Shown: positions 47,518 to 56,563, numbered from the stretch's first letter. The stretch is DNA of 64,000 nucleotides from Streptosporangium canum (GCF_900113865.1 NZ_FOQY01000032.1:1-64000); one strand, 5' to 3'. Notes: a model not told the origin generated them from the letters alone. Made by a program: numbers and translations.

Positions 47518-50500
47518 TTGAGGTTTGGACTCCTTGGCCCGGTGCTGATCCAGGCCGGTGACTCACCCCTACGGATCACGGCGCCCAAACAGCGCACGGT
47601 TCTCGCCATGCTGCTCGCGCGCGCCGGCTACGTCGTGCCGATCCGGTCATTGGTGACAGAGGTGTGGGACGAGCATCCGCCCCGCTCCGCGGTGGCCAAC
47701 CTGCGCACCTATCTCATGCAGCTCCGCAGGATGCTGCCCCCCTCCGAGAATCCGGCCGTCGAGCCGCTGGTCACCTCGGACGCCGGCTACCTGCTGCGGG
47801 TCGAGCCGGCCGAGTTCGACCTCTTCCAGTTCGAGGCGCTCTCCGCGCTCGGCCGCCAGGCGCTGGCCCGGCGGGATCTCGTGACGGCGCAGGACGCCTA
47901 CACCCGGGCACTCGCGCTGTGGCGAGGGGGAGCGGCCGAGGACGCGCCGCTGGGGCCGACCCTGCGCGAGGTGGTCGCCCGCCTCACCGACCAGTATCTG
48001 AGCGCGGTGGAGGAGTACACCGAGATCCAGCTCGCCCTCGGCAGCCCCACGACGGCGGTCAGGCGCCTGCGCGAGCTGATCGGCCGCTATCCCCTGCGGG
48101 AACGGCTGTACGGCCGGCTCATGGTCGCCCTGTACCGGTGCGGTGACGTCGCCGGCGCGCTGGACGTCTTCGGGGCGGCCCGCCGGATCCTGGCCGAGGA
48201 GCTCGGGCTCGACCCCGGCCCCGAGCTGCGCCTCCTGCACCAGGCGGTGCTGCGCCGGGACGCGGATCTGATGGTGCTGGGCGGGCCGCCGGCCGGCGGG
48301 AACGCCGTGACGGTGAGGGACGCCGTGATCGGGGGAGCGGCTGTGACGGTGGGGGCCGCCGTGGCCGGGGGAGCGGTCGTGCCGGTGGGAGACGCCGTGG
48401 CCGGGGGAGTCGCTGTGCCGGTGGGGGATGCCGTGATCGGGGGAGCGGCCGGGCTGGTGGAAGACGCCGTGGCCGCGCCCGCCGGGGACGGGCCGCCGCG
48501 CCCGCGACAGCTTCCGCGGGAGCCGGCGCTGTTCGTGGGCCGGCCGGCCGAGCTGGCCGGGATGCTCGCCGCCCTGTACGGCGAGCCGGCGCCGGGCGCG
48601 GGACCGCCGGTGCTGGCGCTGCACGGCCCCGGCGGCGTCGGCAAGTCGACGCTGGCGCTGCGGGCGGCGTACGCCGTGGCCGACCGCTACGCCGACGGCC
48701 AGCTCTACGCCGATCTGCAGGGGGCGAGCCCGGGACTGCCGCCGCTACGGCCCGCCGAGGTGCTCGGCCGTTTCCTGCGGGCCCTGGGAGTGCCCCACGG
48801 CGAGGTCCCCGCCACACCCGGGGAAGCGGCCGCCCACTACCAGTCCCTGCTGGCCGGCCGGCGGGTCCTGGTCGTCCTCGACAACGCCGTCGACGCGGCC
48901 CAGGTGGCGCCGCTGCTGCCGGCCGGCGGCGGCTGCGCGGCACTGGTCACCAGCCGGACGGCGCTGACCACCATGGACGCCGTGCCGATCGCCCTCGACG
49001 TGTTCGACGAGGCGGACTCGGTGCGGATGCTCACGCTGCTGGCCGGACACGACCGGGTGGCCGCCGAGGCCGGGGCGGCGGCCGACGTCGCGCGCTGGTG
49101 CGGCTACCACCCGCTGGCGCTGCGCATCGCCGGCGCCCGTCTCGCCGGCCGCCCCGACTGGCCGCTCGTGCGGTTCGCCGAGCGGCTGCGCGACCAGCGG
49201 CGGCGGCTGGACGAGCTGCGGGCGGCCGACCTGGGCATCCGATCCTGTTTCGAGGTCAGCTACGCGGCGCTGACGGGCGGCGCGGGCCGGGCCACGGCCG
49301 CCGCGGCGCACGCCTTCCGGCTGTTCGGCGTGCTCGACGTGCCCGAGATCAGCGTCGGGCTCGCCGCCGCGCTCCTCGACGCCGACCTGAAGACGGCGGA
49401 GGACGCGCTCGACGAGCTGGCGGAGGTCCGCCTGGTCGAACCGGCCGGCGACGGGCGCTTCCGCATGCACGACCTGCTGAGGCTGTTCGCCGCGGAGCTG
49501 GCCGTCGTCCACGACCCGCCGGACGAGCGCCTGCGGGCCGTACGGCGGGCGCTGGACTGGTACCTCGACCTCTGCCATCAGGTGAACGACCTGCTCCAGC
49601 CGCATCTGCGATCCGGCGACGGGCGCCGGCCGAGCCGGCGGGACACCGGGGTGGCCCTCCGTGACCCCGCCGAGGCGGTGCGGCGGTTCGAGACCGAGAT
49701 GCCGTGCCTGATCGCGGCCGCCGCCCAGGCGGCGACGGGGGAGCCGGCGGTCGCGTGCTTCGTCACCGACCTGATGCCGCTGGTCAGGGCGCTGGCGACC
49801 AAGTGCGGGCACTGGCGGGAGTTCGAGACCGTCGCACGGCTCGCCATCGAGGTGGCCCGGCGGCACGGCGACCGTCCCGGGGAGGCGGCCGCGCTCACGA
49901 TGCTGGGACTGGTGGAGTGGAGGACCGGCCGGTCCGACGTGGCCCGCGACTGCCTGCAGCGCGCCCTCGAACTCCGGCGCGACCTGGGCGACCGGGAGGC
50001 CGAGGGGATGGCGCTGCACAACCTCGGCTGGCTGAGCACGCGCAGCGGCGACCTCGACGACGCCCTCGGCCACATCATCGCGGGCCTGCGGCTGCTTGAG
50101 GCGCACGGGTCCAGCCGGGTCGGGATGGTCAGGCACAACCTGGGGGAGGTCCTGCTGCGGCTCGGCCGGTTCACCGAGGCGGCGGACTGCCTCCAGCGGT
50201 GCCTGGCCCTCCGCAGGTCGAGCGGCGACCCCTTCGGGGAGGGCATCACCCTGGCCGCGCTCGGCCGCGCCTACTGCCTGCTCGACCGCGGGGACGAGGC
50301 TCTGGCCACACTCGGGGAGGCGCTGCGCCACTGCCGCGAGACCGGCAACCGGGAGGACGAGTGGGAGGTGCTGCTCAGCAGGTCGGAGATATGGCTGCGC
50401 CGCGGGGATCCGGCCTCGGCCGCCGCCGACCTCGCCCGGGTGCTGGAGCTGACCGCGCAGACCGGGGAGCTCTACGGCCAGGCCGCCGCCGCCCGCCAGC

Positions 50501-50631
50501 TCGCCAGGGCGCGCGCCGCGCTGGGCGACCCCGCCGCGGCGCAGGACGCGCGCCGGGCCGCGGAGCTCTTCGCGTCACCCGCCATGCGGCCTGATCCGGT
50601 GCTGGAGAGGCTGCTCACCGCCCCGCTGTAG
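47518..50631 (+). CDS. AfsR/SARP-type transcriptional activator
   Basis: A 1,037-aa regulator read from TTG 47518 (MRFGLLGPVLIQAGD) after a GAGGAAGG site. Domains: OmpR-like DNA-binding 1-95; BTAD 100-250; an Ala/Gly/Val repeat linker of about 12-aa units (VPVGDAVAGGVA) at 255-325; NB-ARC with Walker A GPGGVGKST near 369 and Walker B RRVLVVLDNA near 455; TPR units from about 760. SARP proteins bind direct heptamer repeats and recruit RNA polymerase; NB-ARC/TPR parts sense signals. Repeats fitting such a site lie at its very end, before the Cys-rich peptide gene. Confidence 0.93.
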   Translation: MRFGLLGPVLIQAGDSPLRITAPKQRTVLAMLLARAGYVVPIRSLVTEVWDEHPPRSAVANLRTYLMQLRRMLPPSENPAVEPLVTSDAGYLLRVEPAEFDLFQFEALSALGRQALARRDLVTAQDAYTRALALWRGGAAEDAPLGPTLREVVARLTDQYLSAVEEYTEIQLALGSPTTAVRRLRELIGRYPLRERLYGRLMVALYRCGDVAGALDVFGAARRILAEELGLDPGPELRLLHQAVLRRDADLMVLGGPPAGGNAVTVRDAVIGGAAVTVGAAVAGGAVVPVGDAVAGGVAVPVGDAVIGGAAGLVEDAVAAPAGDGPPRPRQLPREPALFVGRPAELAGMLAALYGEPAPGAGPPVLALHGPGGVGKSTLALRAAYAVADRYADGQLYADLQGASPGLPPLRPAEVLGRFLRALGVPHGEVPATPGEAAAHYQSLLAGRRVLVVLDNAVDAAQVAPLLPAGGGCAALVTSRTALTTMDAVPIALDVFDEADSVRMLTLLAGHDRVAAEAGAAADVARWCGYHPLALRIAGARLAGRPDWPLVRFAERLRDQRRRLDELRAADLGIRSCFEVSYAALTGGAGRATAAAAHAFRLFGVLDVPEISVGLAAALLDADLKTAEDALDELAEVRLVEPAGDGRFRMHDLLRLFAAELAVVHDPPDERLRAVRRALDWYLDLCHQVNDLLQPHLRSGDGRRPSRRDTGVALRDPAEAVRRFETEMPCLIAAAAQAATGEPAVACFVTDLMPLVRALATKCGHWREFETVARLAIEVARRHGDRPGEAAALTMLGLVEWRTGRSDVARDCLQRALELRRDLGDREAEGMALHNLGWLSTRSGDLDDALGHIIAGLRLLEAHGSSRVGMVRHNLGEVLLRLGRFTEAADCLQRCLALRRSSGDPFGEGITLAALGRAYCLLDRGDEALATLGEALRHCRETGNREDEWEVLLSRSEIWLRRGDPASAAADLARVLELTAQTGELYGQAAAARQLARARAALGDPAAAQDARRAAELFASPAMRPDPVLERLLTAPL

Positions 50632-50654
50632 CTCCGCTGTATCAGCGGCTGTAT
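50625..50654 (+). promoter_or_regulatory. Phased direct repeats, candidate SARP operator
   Basis: GCTGTAG (50625), GCTGTAT (50636) and GCTGTAT (50648) are spaced 11 and 12 bp apart, one helical turn each. The first overlaps the AfsR-like stop codon, and the last lies 8 bp before an A/T-rich possible -10 (AAAATA, 50661-50666). A weaker GCTGTCC occurs at 50675. This layout is typical of SARP binding sites. Confidence 0.6.
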
Positions 50655-50709
50655 TTCCCCAAAATAGCGTTTCGGCTGTCCATATCGCTCTATGAAGGAG
50701 TGAGTCCAG

Positions 50710-50901
50710 ATGAACGCTCTTCTGGGAAAGCTCGGCGACCGGGTGCTCGAGAAGCTGGCGCCGAAGGCGACCGCCAAGGCTGACACCTCCTACTACATGA
50801 CCTGCTACTGCTACGGCAAGACCAGGTACCAGAAGCTCTGCCACATCGTCGGCGGTACGACCGGCTGCGTGTCGGGCTGTGAGAAGCGCGGAAGCTGCTG
50901 A
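50710..50901 (+). CDS. Six-cysteine small peptide, candidate secreted natural product precursor
   Basis: A 63-aa peptide after a strong GAAGGAG ribosome site (50694-50700). Residues 1-24 form an amphipathic, leader-like helix (MNALLGKLGDRVLEKLAPKA), ending in ATAKA, a plausible cleavage site. Residues 25-63 form a core with six Cys (TCYCYGKTRYQKLC; TTGCVSGCEKRGSC). There is no Sec hydrophobic region, so ABC export with leader removal is more likely. Downstream lie MauE-like, thioredoxin-like and ABC genes in the same direction. It could be a disulfide-rich bacteriocin, signalling peptide or RiPP; no LanB/LanM, YcaO or radical SAM gene is nearby. Confidence 0.68.
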   Translation: MNALLGKLGDRVLEKLAPKATAKADTSYYMTCYCYGKTRYQKLCHIVGGTTGCVSGCEKRGSC

Positions 50902-51032
50902 CCGAGCAGAACCCGTAGGTCCGGGGGCTGAAGTCGCCGCCGGACTCCGGGCGGGTTTCGCGGGTCCTCACCGTGGCGGGGATCCGCGGAACCCGTCCGT
51001 CGCGGGGTGGAACGAGCGGTGAGACGGTGAAG

Positions 51033-51569
51033 ATGCTCTATCTGACGATCGGGTGCCGGGCGTTGCTGGCCGGTGTCTTCGTGATCGCGCTGGCGGGCAA
51101 GGTCCGCGGGCGAGCGGCGTTCGACGAGTTCGTGGCCTCGATCGTGGCCCTGGGGATGTTCCCGCGCGCCGGATCCGTGATGGCGGCGTACGCCGTGCTG
51201 GGGGCGGAGGCCGTGGTGATCCTGTCGCTCGCGCTGCCGTCCACCGTGCTCCTGGGATTCGCGGTGGCGACGGCGCTGCTCACCGCGCTGACCGCAGGCA
51301 TCCTGGCAGCCATGCGCCGGGGGCGGCGCGCGCCGTGCCGCTGTTTCGGAGCCTCCGCCGCGCCGCTCGGCAAGGCGCACGTGGTGCGCAATCTCCTCCT
51401 GCTGCTGGCCGGCGGTACCGGGCTCACGGCAGGGGCCGTCGCCGGTGACGCCGGGGCACACCCGGCGGGGATCGTCCTCGCACTGGTCACCGCCGCCGTG
51501 GGCGTCCTGCTCGTCGTACGCCTCGACGACCTGCTGGGCCTGTTCACCACCTCCGCCCCGCCGCGATGA
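51033..51569 (+). CDS. MauE-like disulfide-related membrane protein
   Basis: A 178-aa protein with four membrane helices read from ATG 51033 (MLYLTIGCRALLAGVF); GTG 51027 is an alternative. The MauE signature APCRCFGASAAPLG carries a C-x-C pair in the loop before helix 4 (vitamin-K-reductase/DoxX-like fold). MauE proteins pass electrons to or from thioredoxin-like partners to form disulfides in exported Cys-rich proteins. The thioredoxin-like gene follows after 43 nt and the six-Cys peptide lies upstream, a coherent oxidative-folding set. Confidence 0.82.
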   Translation: MLYLTIGCRALLAGVFVIALAGKVRGRAAFDEFVASIVALGMFPRAGSVMAAYAVLGAEAVVILSLALPSTVLLGFAVATALLTALTAGILAAMRRGRRAPCRCFGASAAPLGKAHVVRNLLLLLAGGTGLTAGAVAGDAGAHPAGIVLALVTAAVGVLLVVRLDDLLGLFTTSAPPR

Positions 51570-51612
51570 CGCGCGGGTGTGACGACTCGAAGTCCTTAAG
51601 TGAGGTTGTCCG

Positions 51613-52122
51613 ATGGTTTTCCTGATCGCCGCCGTCGTGCTGGTCGGCATACTCTGCCTCTTCGATCTGGTGCTCACCTTCGCGGTACTGCGCCGCCTGC
51701 GCGAGCACACCGCCGAGCTGGAACGTCTCGCCGGCCCGGCGCGGTTCGGTCCCTACGACCCGGGAGCCCTGGTCGGCCGCACGCTGCCCCCCGTCGGAGC
51801 GGACGGCGGCGAGTGGCCTCGGCTCGTGGCGTTCTTCGACGTCAGCTGCGACGCGTGCCACGAGCACGCGCCGCGTTTCGCCGACGCGGCCCGGACCGGC
51901 ACCGCCATGGCGGTCATCTCAGGGCCCGGTGAGAAGGCAGGCGACCTCATCGGGATGATCGGCGGTACGGCGCGCGTCGCCACGGCGGAACAGGCCGACC
52001 GCCTGGTGAAGGCGGTCGGCGTCGAGGCCTTCCCGACGTTCCTCCGGGTCGACCCGGACGGCACGATCGTGGGGGCGGACACGGAGCTGGACGCCCTCGC
52101 CGGAACGGCCCGCGCGAGGTGA
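51613..52122 (+). CDS. TlpA/MauD-like membrane-anchored thioredoxin
   Basis: A 169-aa protein with one N-terminal membrane helix (MVFLIAAVVLVGILCLFDLV) and a thioredoxin fold outside the cell. The active site is FFDVSCDACHEHAPRFA (C-D-A-C), and the cis-Pro region is VEAFPTFLRVDPDGT. It resembles MauD and probably works with the MauE-like protein to oxidise or reshuffle cysteines in the exported peptide. Its stop overlaps the ABC transporter start by 4 nt (52119-52122). Confidence 0.88.
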   Translation: MVFLIAAVVLVGILCLFDLVLTFAVLRRLREHTAELERLAGPARFGPYDPGALVGRTLPPVGADGGEWPRLVAFFDVSCDACHEHAPRFADAARTGTAMAVISGPGEKAGDLIGMIGGTARVATAEQADRLVKAVGVEAFPTFLRVDPDGTIVGADTELDALAGTARAR

Positions 52123-53987
52123 CGACGTCTCCGGTCTCGGAAGCGGAGCCGGACGGGGGCCGGCTCCGCCGTCTGTCGCGATACGCCGGGACGGTGGCGT
52201 CGCTGTGCTGGCGGATCGGCCCCGGCCTGGCCCTGTCCCAGCTGGCGGTGACCGTCATCGGCGGTCTGCTGCCCATGGGGACGGTGTGGGCGACGAAGCT
52301 TCTCGTCGACGAGCTGGCGGCCGGCCGTACCGACCAGGTGCTGCTGCCCGCCTGCGGTCTCATCGTCCTGGGGCTGGCCGCCGGGGTGCTGCCGCATCTC
52401 ATCGCCTATCTGCAGGCCGAGACGGAGCGCAGGCTGGACCGTCTGATGCAGGACCGCCTGTACACCGCGGTGAACGGGTTCCAGGGCCTGTCGCGGTTCG
52501 AGAACCCCGATTTCCTGGACAGGTTGCGGATGGCCGCGCAGGCGACGGGCGGCGCGCTGAGACCCATCACCTCGGGCCTGTTCGACGTCGGGCGCAACGT
52601 CATCACTCTGGTCGGCCTGCTCGCCGCCCTGGCCGTGCTGAGCCCGCTGATGGCGGGGCTGGTGGCGCTGGCGGCGGTTCCCGCCCTGGTCGCCCTGATG
52701 TCGCTGGAGAAGCGGCGGACGAGGATGATCGCCGGGCAGTCCACGGGAATCCGGCGGCAGGTCCTCTACTCCTCCCTCATCACCGACGTGCAGGCCGCCA
52801 AGGAGGTCCGGCTCTTCGGGCTGGGCGACTTCCTCAAGGGCCGGATGTTCGGGGAGCTGGCCGTCATCCAGGCCGGAGACCGGCGGCTGGACCGGCGGGA
52901 GGCGCTCACCCAGTCGGTGCTGGCGGTGCTGTCGGCCGCGGTCAGCGGTGTGGGGCTGATGTGGGCGGTGTACGCCGCCGTGGACGGCCGGCTGACCCTC
53001 GGTGACGTGACCGCGTTCGCCGCCGCCGTGGCCGGAACGCAGGCCGCGCTGATCGCGACGGTGGAGAACGCGGCCCATGCCCGCCAGGCGCTGTCCCTGT
53101 TCGGCTACCACGAGCAGGTGACGTCGCTCCCCGACGACCTGCCGTCCCCGCGGTCGGCCGCCGCGCTGCCCGCGCTGCGGCGCGGCATCGAACTGCGCGA
53201 CGTGTGGTTCCGCTACGACGACAGCCACCCGTGGGTGCTGCGGGGGGTCGACCTGACGATCCCGCACGGCGCGTCGGTCGCGCTGGTGGGGCTCAACGGG
53301 GCGGGCAAGAGCACCCTGATCAAGCTGCTGTGCCGGTTCTACGACCCGTCCCGGGGGAGCATCCTCTGGGACGGCGTGGACCTCCGCGAGGTGCCGCCGG
53401 CCGAGCTGCGCGCCAGGATGGGCGTGCTCTTCCAGGACTACATGAGCTACGACCTGACGGCGGCGGAGAACATCGGGGTGGGGGAGATCGAGGCGTTGTC
53501 CGACCGCGCCCGCATCCAGGCCGCAGCCGGGATGGCGGACGTCCACGAGACCGTCCAGGCGCTGCCCCGGGGCTATGACACGCTGTTGAGCCGGATCTTC
53601 TTCGGGCCGGAGGACGAGGACGACCCGCAGGCCGGAGTGGTGCTCTCCGGGGGGCAGTGGCAGCGTCTGGCCCTGGCCCGCGCGATGCTGCGCGAGGGGC
53701 GCGACCTGCTCATCCTCGACGAGCCCAGCTCGGGCCTGGACGCGCGGGCCGAGTACGAGGTGCACCGGCGGCTCCGCGAGCATCGCGCCGGCCGTACCAG
53801 CCTGCTCGTGTCCCACCGGCTCGGCGCGGTCCGCGACGCGGACCTGATCGTCGTGCTCGACGACGGCCGGATCGCGGAGCGGGGGACGCACGACGAGCTC
53901 ACGGCCACGGGCGGGGGGTACGCCCGGCTGTTCGAGATGCAGGCCCGCGGCTACCGCGAGGACGCCGGCGTCCAGGGATCACCCTGA
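52119..53987 (+). CDS. ABC exporter (fused membrane and ATPase domains)
   Basis: A 622-aa half-transporter read from GTG 52119. Six membrane helices lie in residues about 35-335, followed by an ATPase: Walker A ALVGLNGAGKSTLIKLLCRF near 389, signature VVLSGGQWQRLALARA near 508 and Walker B LLILDEPSSGLDA near 529. There is no N-terminal C39 peptidase domain, so leader cleavage must be done by another enzyme, for which the S26 protein at 47028 is the only candidate here. It is the likely exporter of the six-Cys peptide. Confidence 0.92.
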   Translation: MTTSPVSEAEPDGGRLRRLSRYAGTVASLCWRIGPGLALSQLAVTVIGGLLPMGTVWATKLLVDELAAGRTDQVLLPACGLIVLGLAAGVLPHLIAYLQAETERRLDRLMQDRLYTAVNGFQGLSRFENPDFLDRLRMAAQATGGALRPITSGLFDVGRNVITLVGLLAALAVLSPLMAGLVALAAVPALVALMSLEKRRTRMIAGQSTGIRRQVLYSSLITDVQAAKEVRLFGLGDFLKGRMFGELAVIQAGDRRLDRREALTQSVLAVLSAAVSGVGLMWAVYAAVDGRLTLGDVTAFAAAVAGTQAALIATVENAAHARQALSLFGYHEQVTSLPDDLPSPRSAAALPALRRGIELRDVWFRYDDSHPWVLRGVDLTIPHGASVALVGLNGAGKSTLIKLLCRFYDPSRGSILWDGVDLREVPPAELRARMGVLFQDYMSYDLTAAENIGVGEIEALSDRARIQAAAGMADVHETVQALPRGYDTLLSRIFFGPEDEDDPQAGVVLSGGQWQRLALARAMLREGRDLLILDEPSSGLDARAEYEVHRRLREHRAGRTSLLVSHRLGAVRDADLIVVLDDGRIAERGTHDELTATGGGYARLFEMQARGYREDAGVQGSP

Positions 53988-54175
53988 CGGCGGGGCGGGG
54001 GCGCGGCCGGGGCCCGCGACCAGGGCGCGCAGGCCGTCGCGGAACCGGGCGGTGTCGGCTTGGAGCAGGGTCCGCTGGACCATGAAACCGTGCACGAGGC
54101 CGATGAGGACCCGGGCGATGTGGCCGGTCGGCATGTCGCGCGGGTTGTCGACGCTCCGGTTCTGATCGACAGCGG
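53979..54175 (-). pseudogene. TetR-family C-terminal remnant
   Basis: The minus strand encodes GHIARVLIGLVHGFMVQRTL then LQADTARFRDGLRALVAGPG, the typical last helices of a TetR regulator. No DNA-binding domain precedes it, and its last codons overlap the ABC gene end. It is a broken regulator gene, perhaps of the peptide locus. Confidence 0.72.
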
Positions 54176-54435
54176 TGAGTTACGCTCCTTGGGGGAGGCG
54201 TTTCCGGCAGGCTCCTGGCCGACGGCGCCTTGCCGGGGACGCCGGACGCCGGACGCCGGTCCGTCCGCCCTGTCCGCCCCGCCTGGCTCGGGGGGGAGGA
54301 GTGGCCTGTCATGTAATGTAATTGAATAGGGGTATTTGGTACTAATGTGGCGTTTTGTCCACATGGAAAGTTCTGTGCCGGGAAAGGCCTCTGGAGTGGT
54401 GGAAAATCCGCCAGGACTCATTCCCGGAGGTAGTG
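54176..54435. other. Intergenic region with AT-rich promoter
   Basis: No gene is seen. Bases 54305-54375 are AT-rich (ATGTAATGTAATTGAATAG) and should carry the promoter of the DUF4142 gene. A CGGAGG ribosome site at 54425-54430 precedes ATG 54436. Confidence 0.5.
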
Positions 54436-55077
54436 ATGGCGCTCCATACCCCACTCGTGGCGATCGCGGCGACCTCCGCTGCCGTGCTGGCACTGACGGT
54501 CGGCTCGGCGGCCTCGGCCCTGACGCCCACGCCGGCACCGAGGCCGACATCGACGTCGACGTCCCCAGGTGAGAGCCGGGTGTCCGCGCAGGACCGGCAG
54601 TTCCTGGTCCAGGCGCATCAGGGCAACCTCGCCGAGATCGCCGCCGGCAAGGCCGCCCAGAGCAAGGGGAAGGCCGGCTCCGTCCGCTCGATCGGGGCCA
54701 TGCTCGTCGCCGACCACACCAAGCTCGACAAGAAGCTCCAGCAGGTCGCGCAGCGGCTGCAGGTGACGCTGCCCACGCAGCCCACGGCGCGTCAGCAGAC
54801 CAAGGCCAAGGAACTGGCTGCCCTGTCCGGCACGGAGTTCGACAAGGCCTGGACCAAAACGATGATCTACGGTCACCGCGCGGCCCTGGCCGCGATCAAG
54901 AAGGAGATCGCCGACGGATCGGCGCCCCAGGTCAAGGCACTCGCCAGAGCCAGCCAGCCGGTCATCCAGGAGCACCTGGACCGGCTGCTCGCCGCGGAGA
55001 AGGCACTCGGCGCCCTGGGGCCGGCCCGGCCGCCGGCGATCCTGACGGTGTCCCTGTCGCGGATGGCCGCCAGGTGA
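54436..55077 (+). CDS. Secreted DUF4142 protein
   Basis: A 213-aa protein read from ATG 54436 after CGGAGG. A signal peptide (MALHTPLVAIAATSAAVLAL, cleavage after ASA near residue 29) and a Thr/Pro linker precede a DUF4142 domain. This is a ferritin-like helical bundle (AQDRQFLVQAHQGNLAEIAA; MLVADHTKLDKKLQQVAQRL; MIYGHRAALAAIKKEIADGS) with His and Glu at positions that could bind metal. These exported proteins are linked to stress in actinomycetes; biochemical role unknown. Confidence 0.9.
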   Translation: MALHTPLVAIAATSAAVLALTVGSAASALTPTPAPRPTSTSTSPGESRVSAQDRQFLVQAHQGNLAEIAAGKAAQSKGKAGSVRSIGAMLVADHTKLDKKLQQVAQRLQVTLPTQPTARQQTKAKELAALSGTEFDKAWTKTMIYGHRAALAAIKKEIADGSAPQVKALARASQPVIQEHLDRLLAAEKALGALGPARPPAILTVSLSRMAAR

Positions 55078-55226
55078 TCGTCCAAGCCGGGGACCCCGCC
55101 GGTCACCACCGCTGACGACCGGCACGCCCGGACCGGGGGCCCGGACGACCGGCACGCCCGGACCGGCACGCCCGGACGCCTGGTACGCCCGGACCGGGCC
55201 CGGACAGCCGGGAGGCCCGGCCGGGA

Positions 55227-55469
55227 ACGCACCTGCTGTTCACCTGCGACCGTCCCCTGCAGGGGTTCTACGAGAGCGCCGGCTGGCGGCCGCTGCCCGG
55301 TGCGGTCCTCGTCGGGGGGACCCCTCAGGCCCCGTTCCCCAGCGACCAGCCCGGCTTCGGCAAGGTCACCATGGCCGGCTTCTTCTCGGTCGAGGCCCGT
55401 CGCCACCGATCGTCGTTCCAGCACTCCCGGATCGAGCTGTACCCGGGCGAGATCGACAAGCTCTGGTGA
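55227..55469 (+). pseudogene. GNAT acetyltransferase C-terminal remnant
   Basis: A frame of 80 codons without a plausible start reads THLLFTCDRPLQGFYESAGW and ends EIDKLW, like the last third of a GNAT protein. It is preceded by tandem GC-rich repeats (GGCACGCCCGGACC, 55110-55200) where the N-terminal part should be. The gene was probably lost by repeat-driven deletion. Confidence 0.68.
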
Positions 55470-55581
55470 CGTCACCCCCGGTGGCCGGCGGCGGATGCCG
55501 TACCGCGTCGGGCGGTCTGCCTGCGCCGACGGCGGGTCTCCGCCGGATGCGACGGTTCGGAGAACCTCTCCGAGGCCCGCT

Positions 55582-56526
55582 TCATCGGCTGACCGCGTCC
55601 GCCGGGCGCAGGCGGTCCAGGTCGGAGCGGCGGGGGAGGCTCTCCCAGTCGCCGTCCGCGGCGACCGCGAAGGCGCCGGCCGCGCACGCGGTCGCGAGGC
55701 GGCGTTCGGGGCCGGCGCCCTCCAGCGTCTCGGCGAGCCAGCCCGCGGCGAAGGCGTCTCCGGCCCCCACGGGGTCGAGTTCGGTGACGTGGTACGGCTC
55801 CGCGTGCCGTACGACGCCGTCGGAGAGCTCGACCGCGCCGAGCGGGCCGCGTTTGACGAGCACGTGGCGCGGGCCGAGGTCCGACAGGGCCCCGGCCAGG
55901 GCGGCCGGGTCCGCGCCTTCGACGATCAGCCGGGCCTCCGCCTCGGTCGCGAACAGCACGTCCGTCGTCGCGACGGTCTCCCGCAGCACGGCGGACGCCT
56001 CCTCGGGGCTCCACAGGGCGCGGCGGTAGTTGACGTCCGCCGACACGGTCACGCCCGCGTCGCGGGCCTCGGCGACCGCGGCGCGCACCGCCTCCCGGGC
56101 GGAGGCGGACAGCGCGAGCGTGATCCCCGTGACGTGCAGCACGCGTGCCGACCGGATCAGTGAGACGTCGAGGTCCTCGGGCCGGAGCCGGGACCCGGCG
56201 CTGCCGGAACGGTAGTACCGCACGTCGACCATCTCGCTCGTGCGCCGATTCTTGATCATCAAGCCCGTGGGGGCGTCCGGATCGACGATCATCCCCTGGA
56301 CGTCGACGCCCTCACCCGCCAGCGTCGAGCGGAGCAGCTCCCCGAACTCGTCGGCGCCGACCCTGCCGATCCACGCCGCGCGCCGGCCGAGACGGGTGAC
56401 GCCGATCGCCAGGTTCGACTCCGCGCCGCCCACGCTGAGACCGAAGTCACGGGCATGCCGGAGCAGGCCGGTACGCCGCGCGGTGAACAGCGCCATGCTC
56501 TCACCGAGCGTTACCAGATCGATCAT
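55582..56526 (-). CDS. PfkB-family sugar kinase (2-keto-3-deoxygluconate kinase-like)
   Basis: A 314-aa carbohydrate kinase. The N-terminal PfkB region is VGGAESNLAIGVTRLG, and the C-terminal signature with the catalytic Asp and anion hole is LDPVGAGDAFAAGWLAE. ATG 56526 begins MIDLVTLGESMALF, the usual KdgK-like start. It would phosphorylate a sugar acid or related sugar in the cytoplasm. It is 37 nt downstream of the IclR gene in the same direction, opposite the ABC transporter operon, and likely acts on a product of the imported sugar. Confidence 0.88.
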   Translation of the reverse strand: MIDLVTLGESMALFTARRTGLLRHARDFGLSVGGAESNLAIGVTRLGRRAAWIGRVGADEFGELLRSTLAGEGVDVQGMIVDPDAPTGLMIKNRRTSEMVDVRYYRSGSAGSRLRPEDLDVSLIRSARVLHVTGITLALSASAREAVRAAVAEARDAGVTVSADVNYRRALWSPEEASAVLRETVATTDVLFATEAEARLIVEGADPAALAGALSDLGPRHVLVKRGPLGAVELSDGVVRHAEPYHVTELDPVGAGDAFAAGWLAETLEGAGPERRLATACAAGAFAVAADGDWESLPRRSDLDRLRPADAVSR

Positions 56527-56563
56527 CAGAAATTGGTCCTTAGGTGCTCGTCGTCCGTGCCGG

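Noticed and set aside
50710..50901. Lanthipeptide or thiopeptide precursor
   Set aside because: Cys-rich, but no LanB/LanM/LanKC, YcaO or cyclodehydratase gene is nearby; disulfide formation fits the neighbours better.
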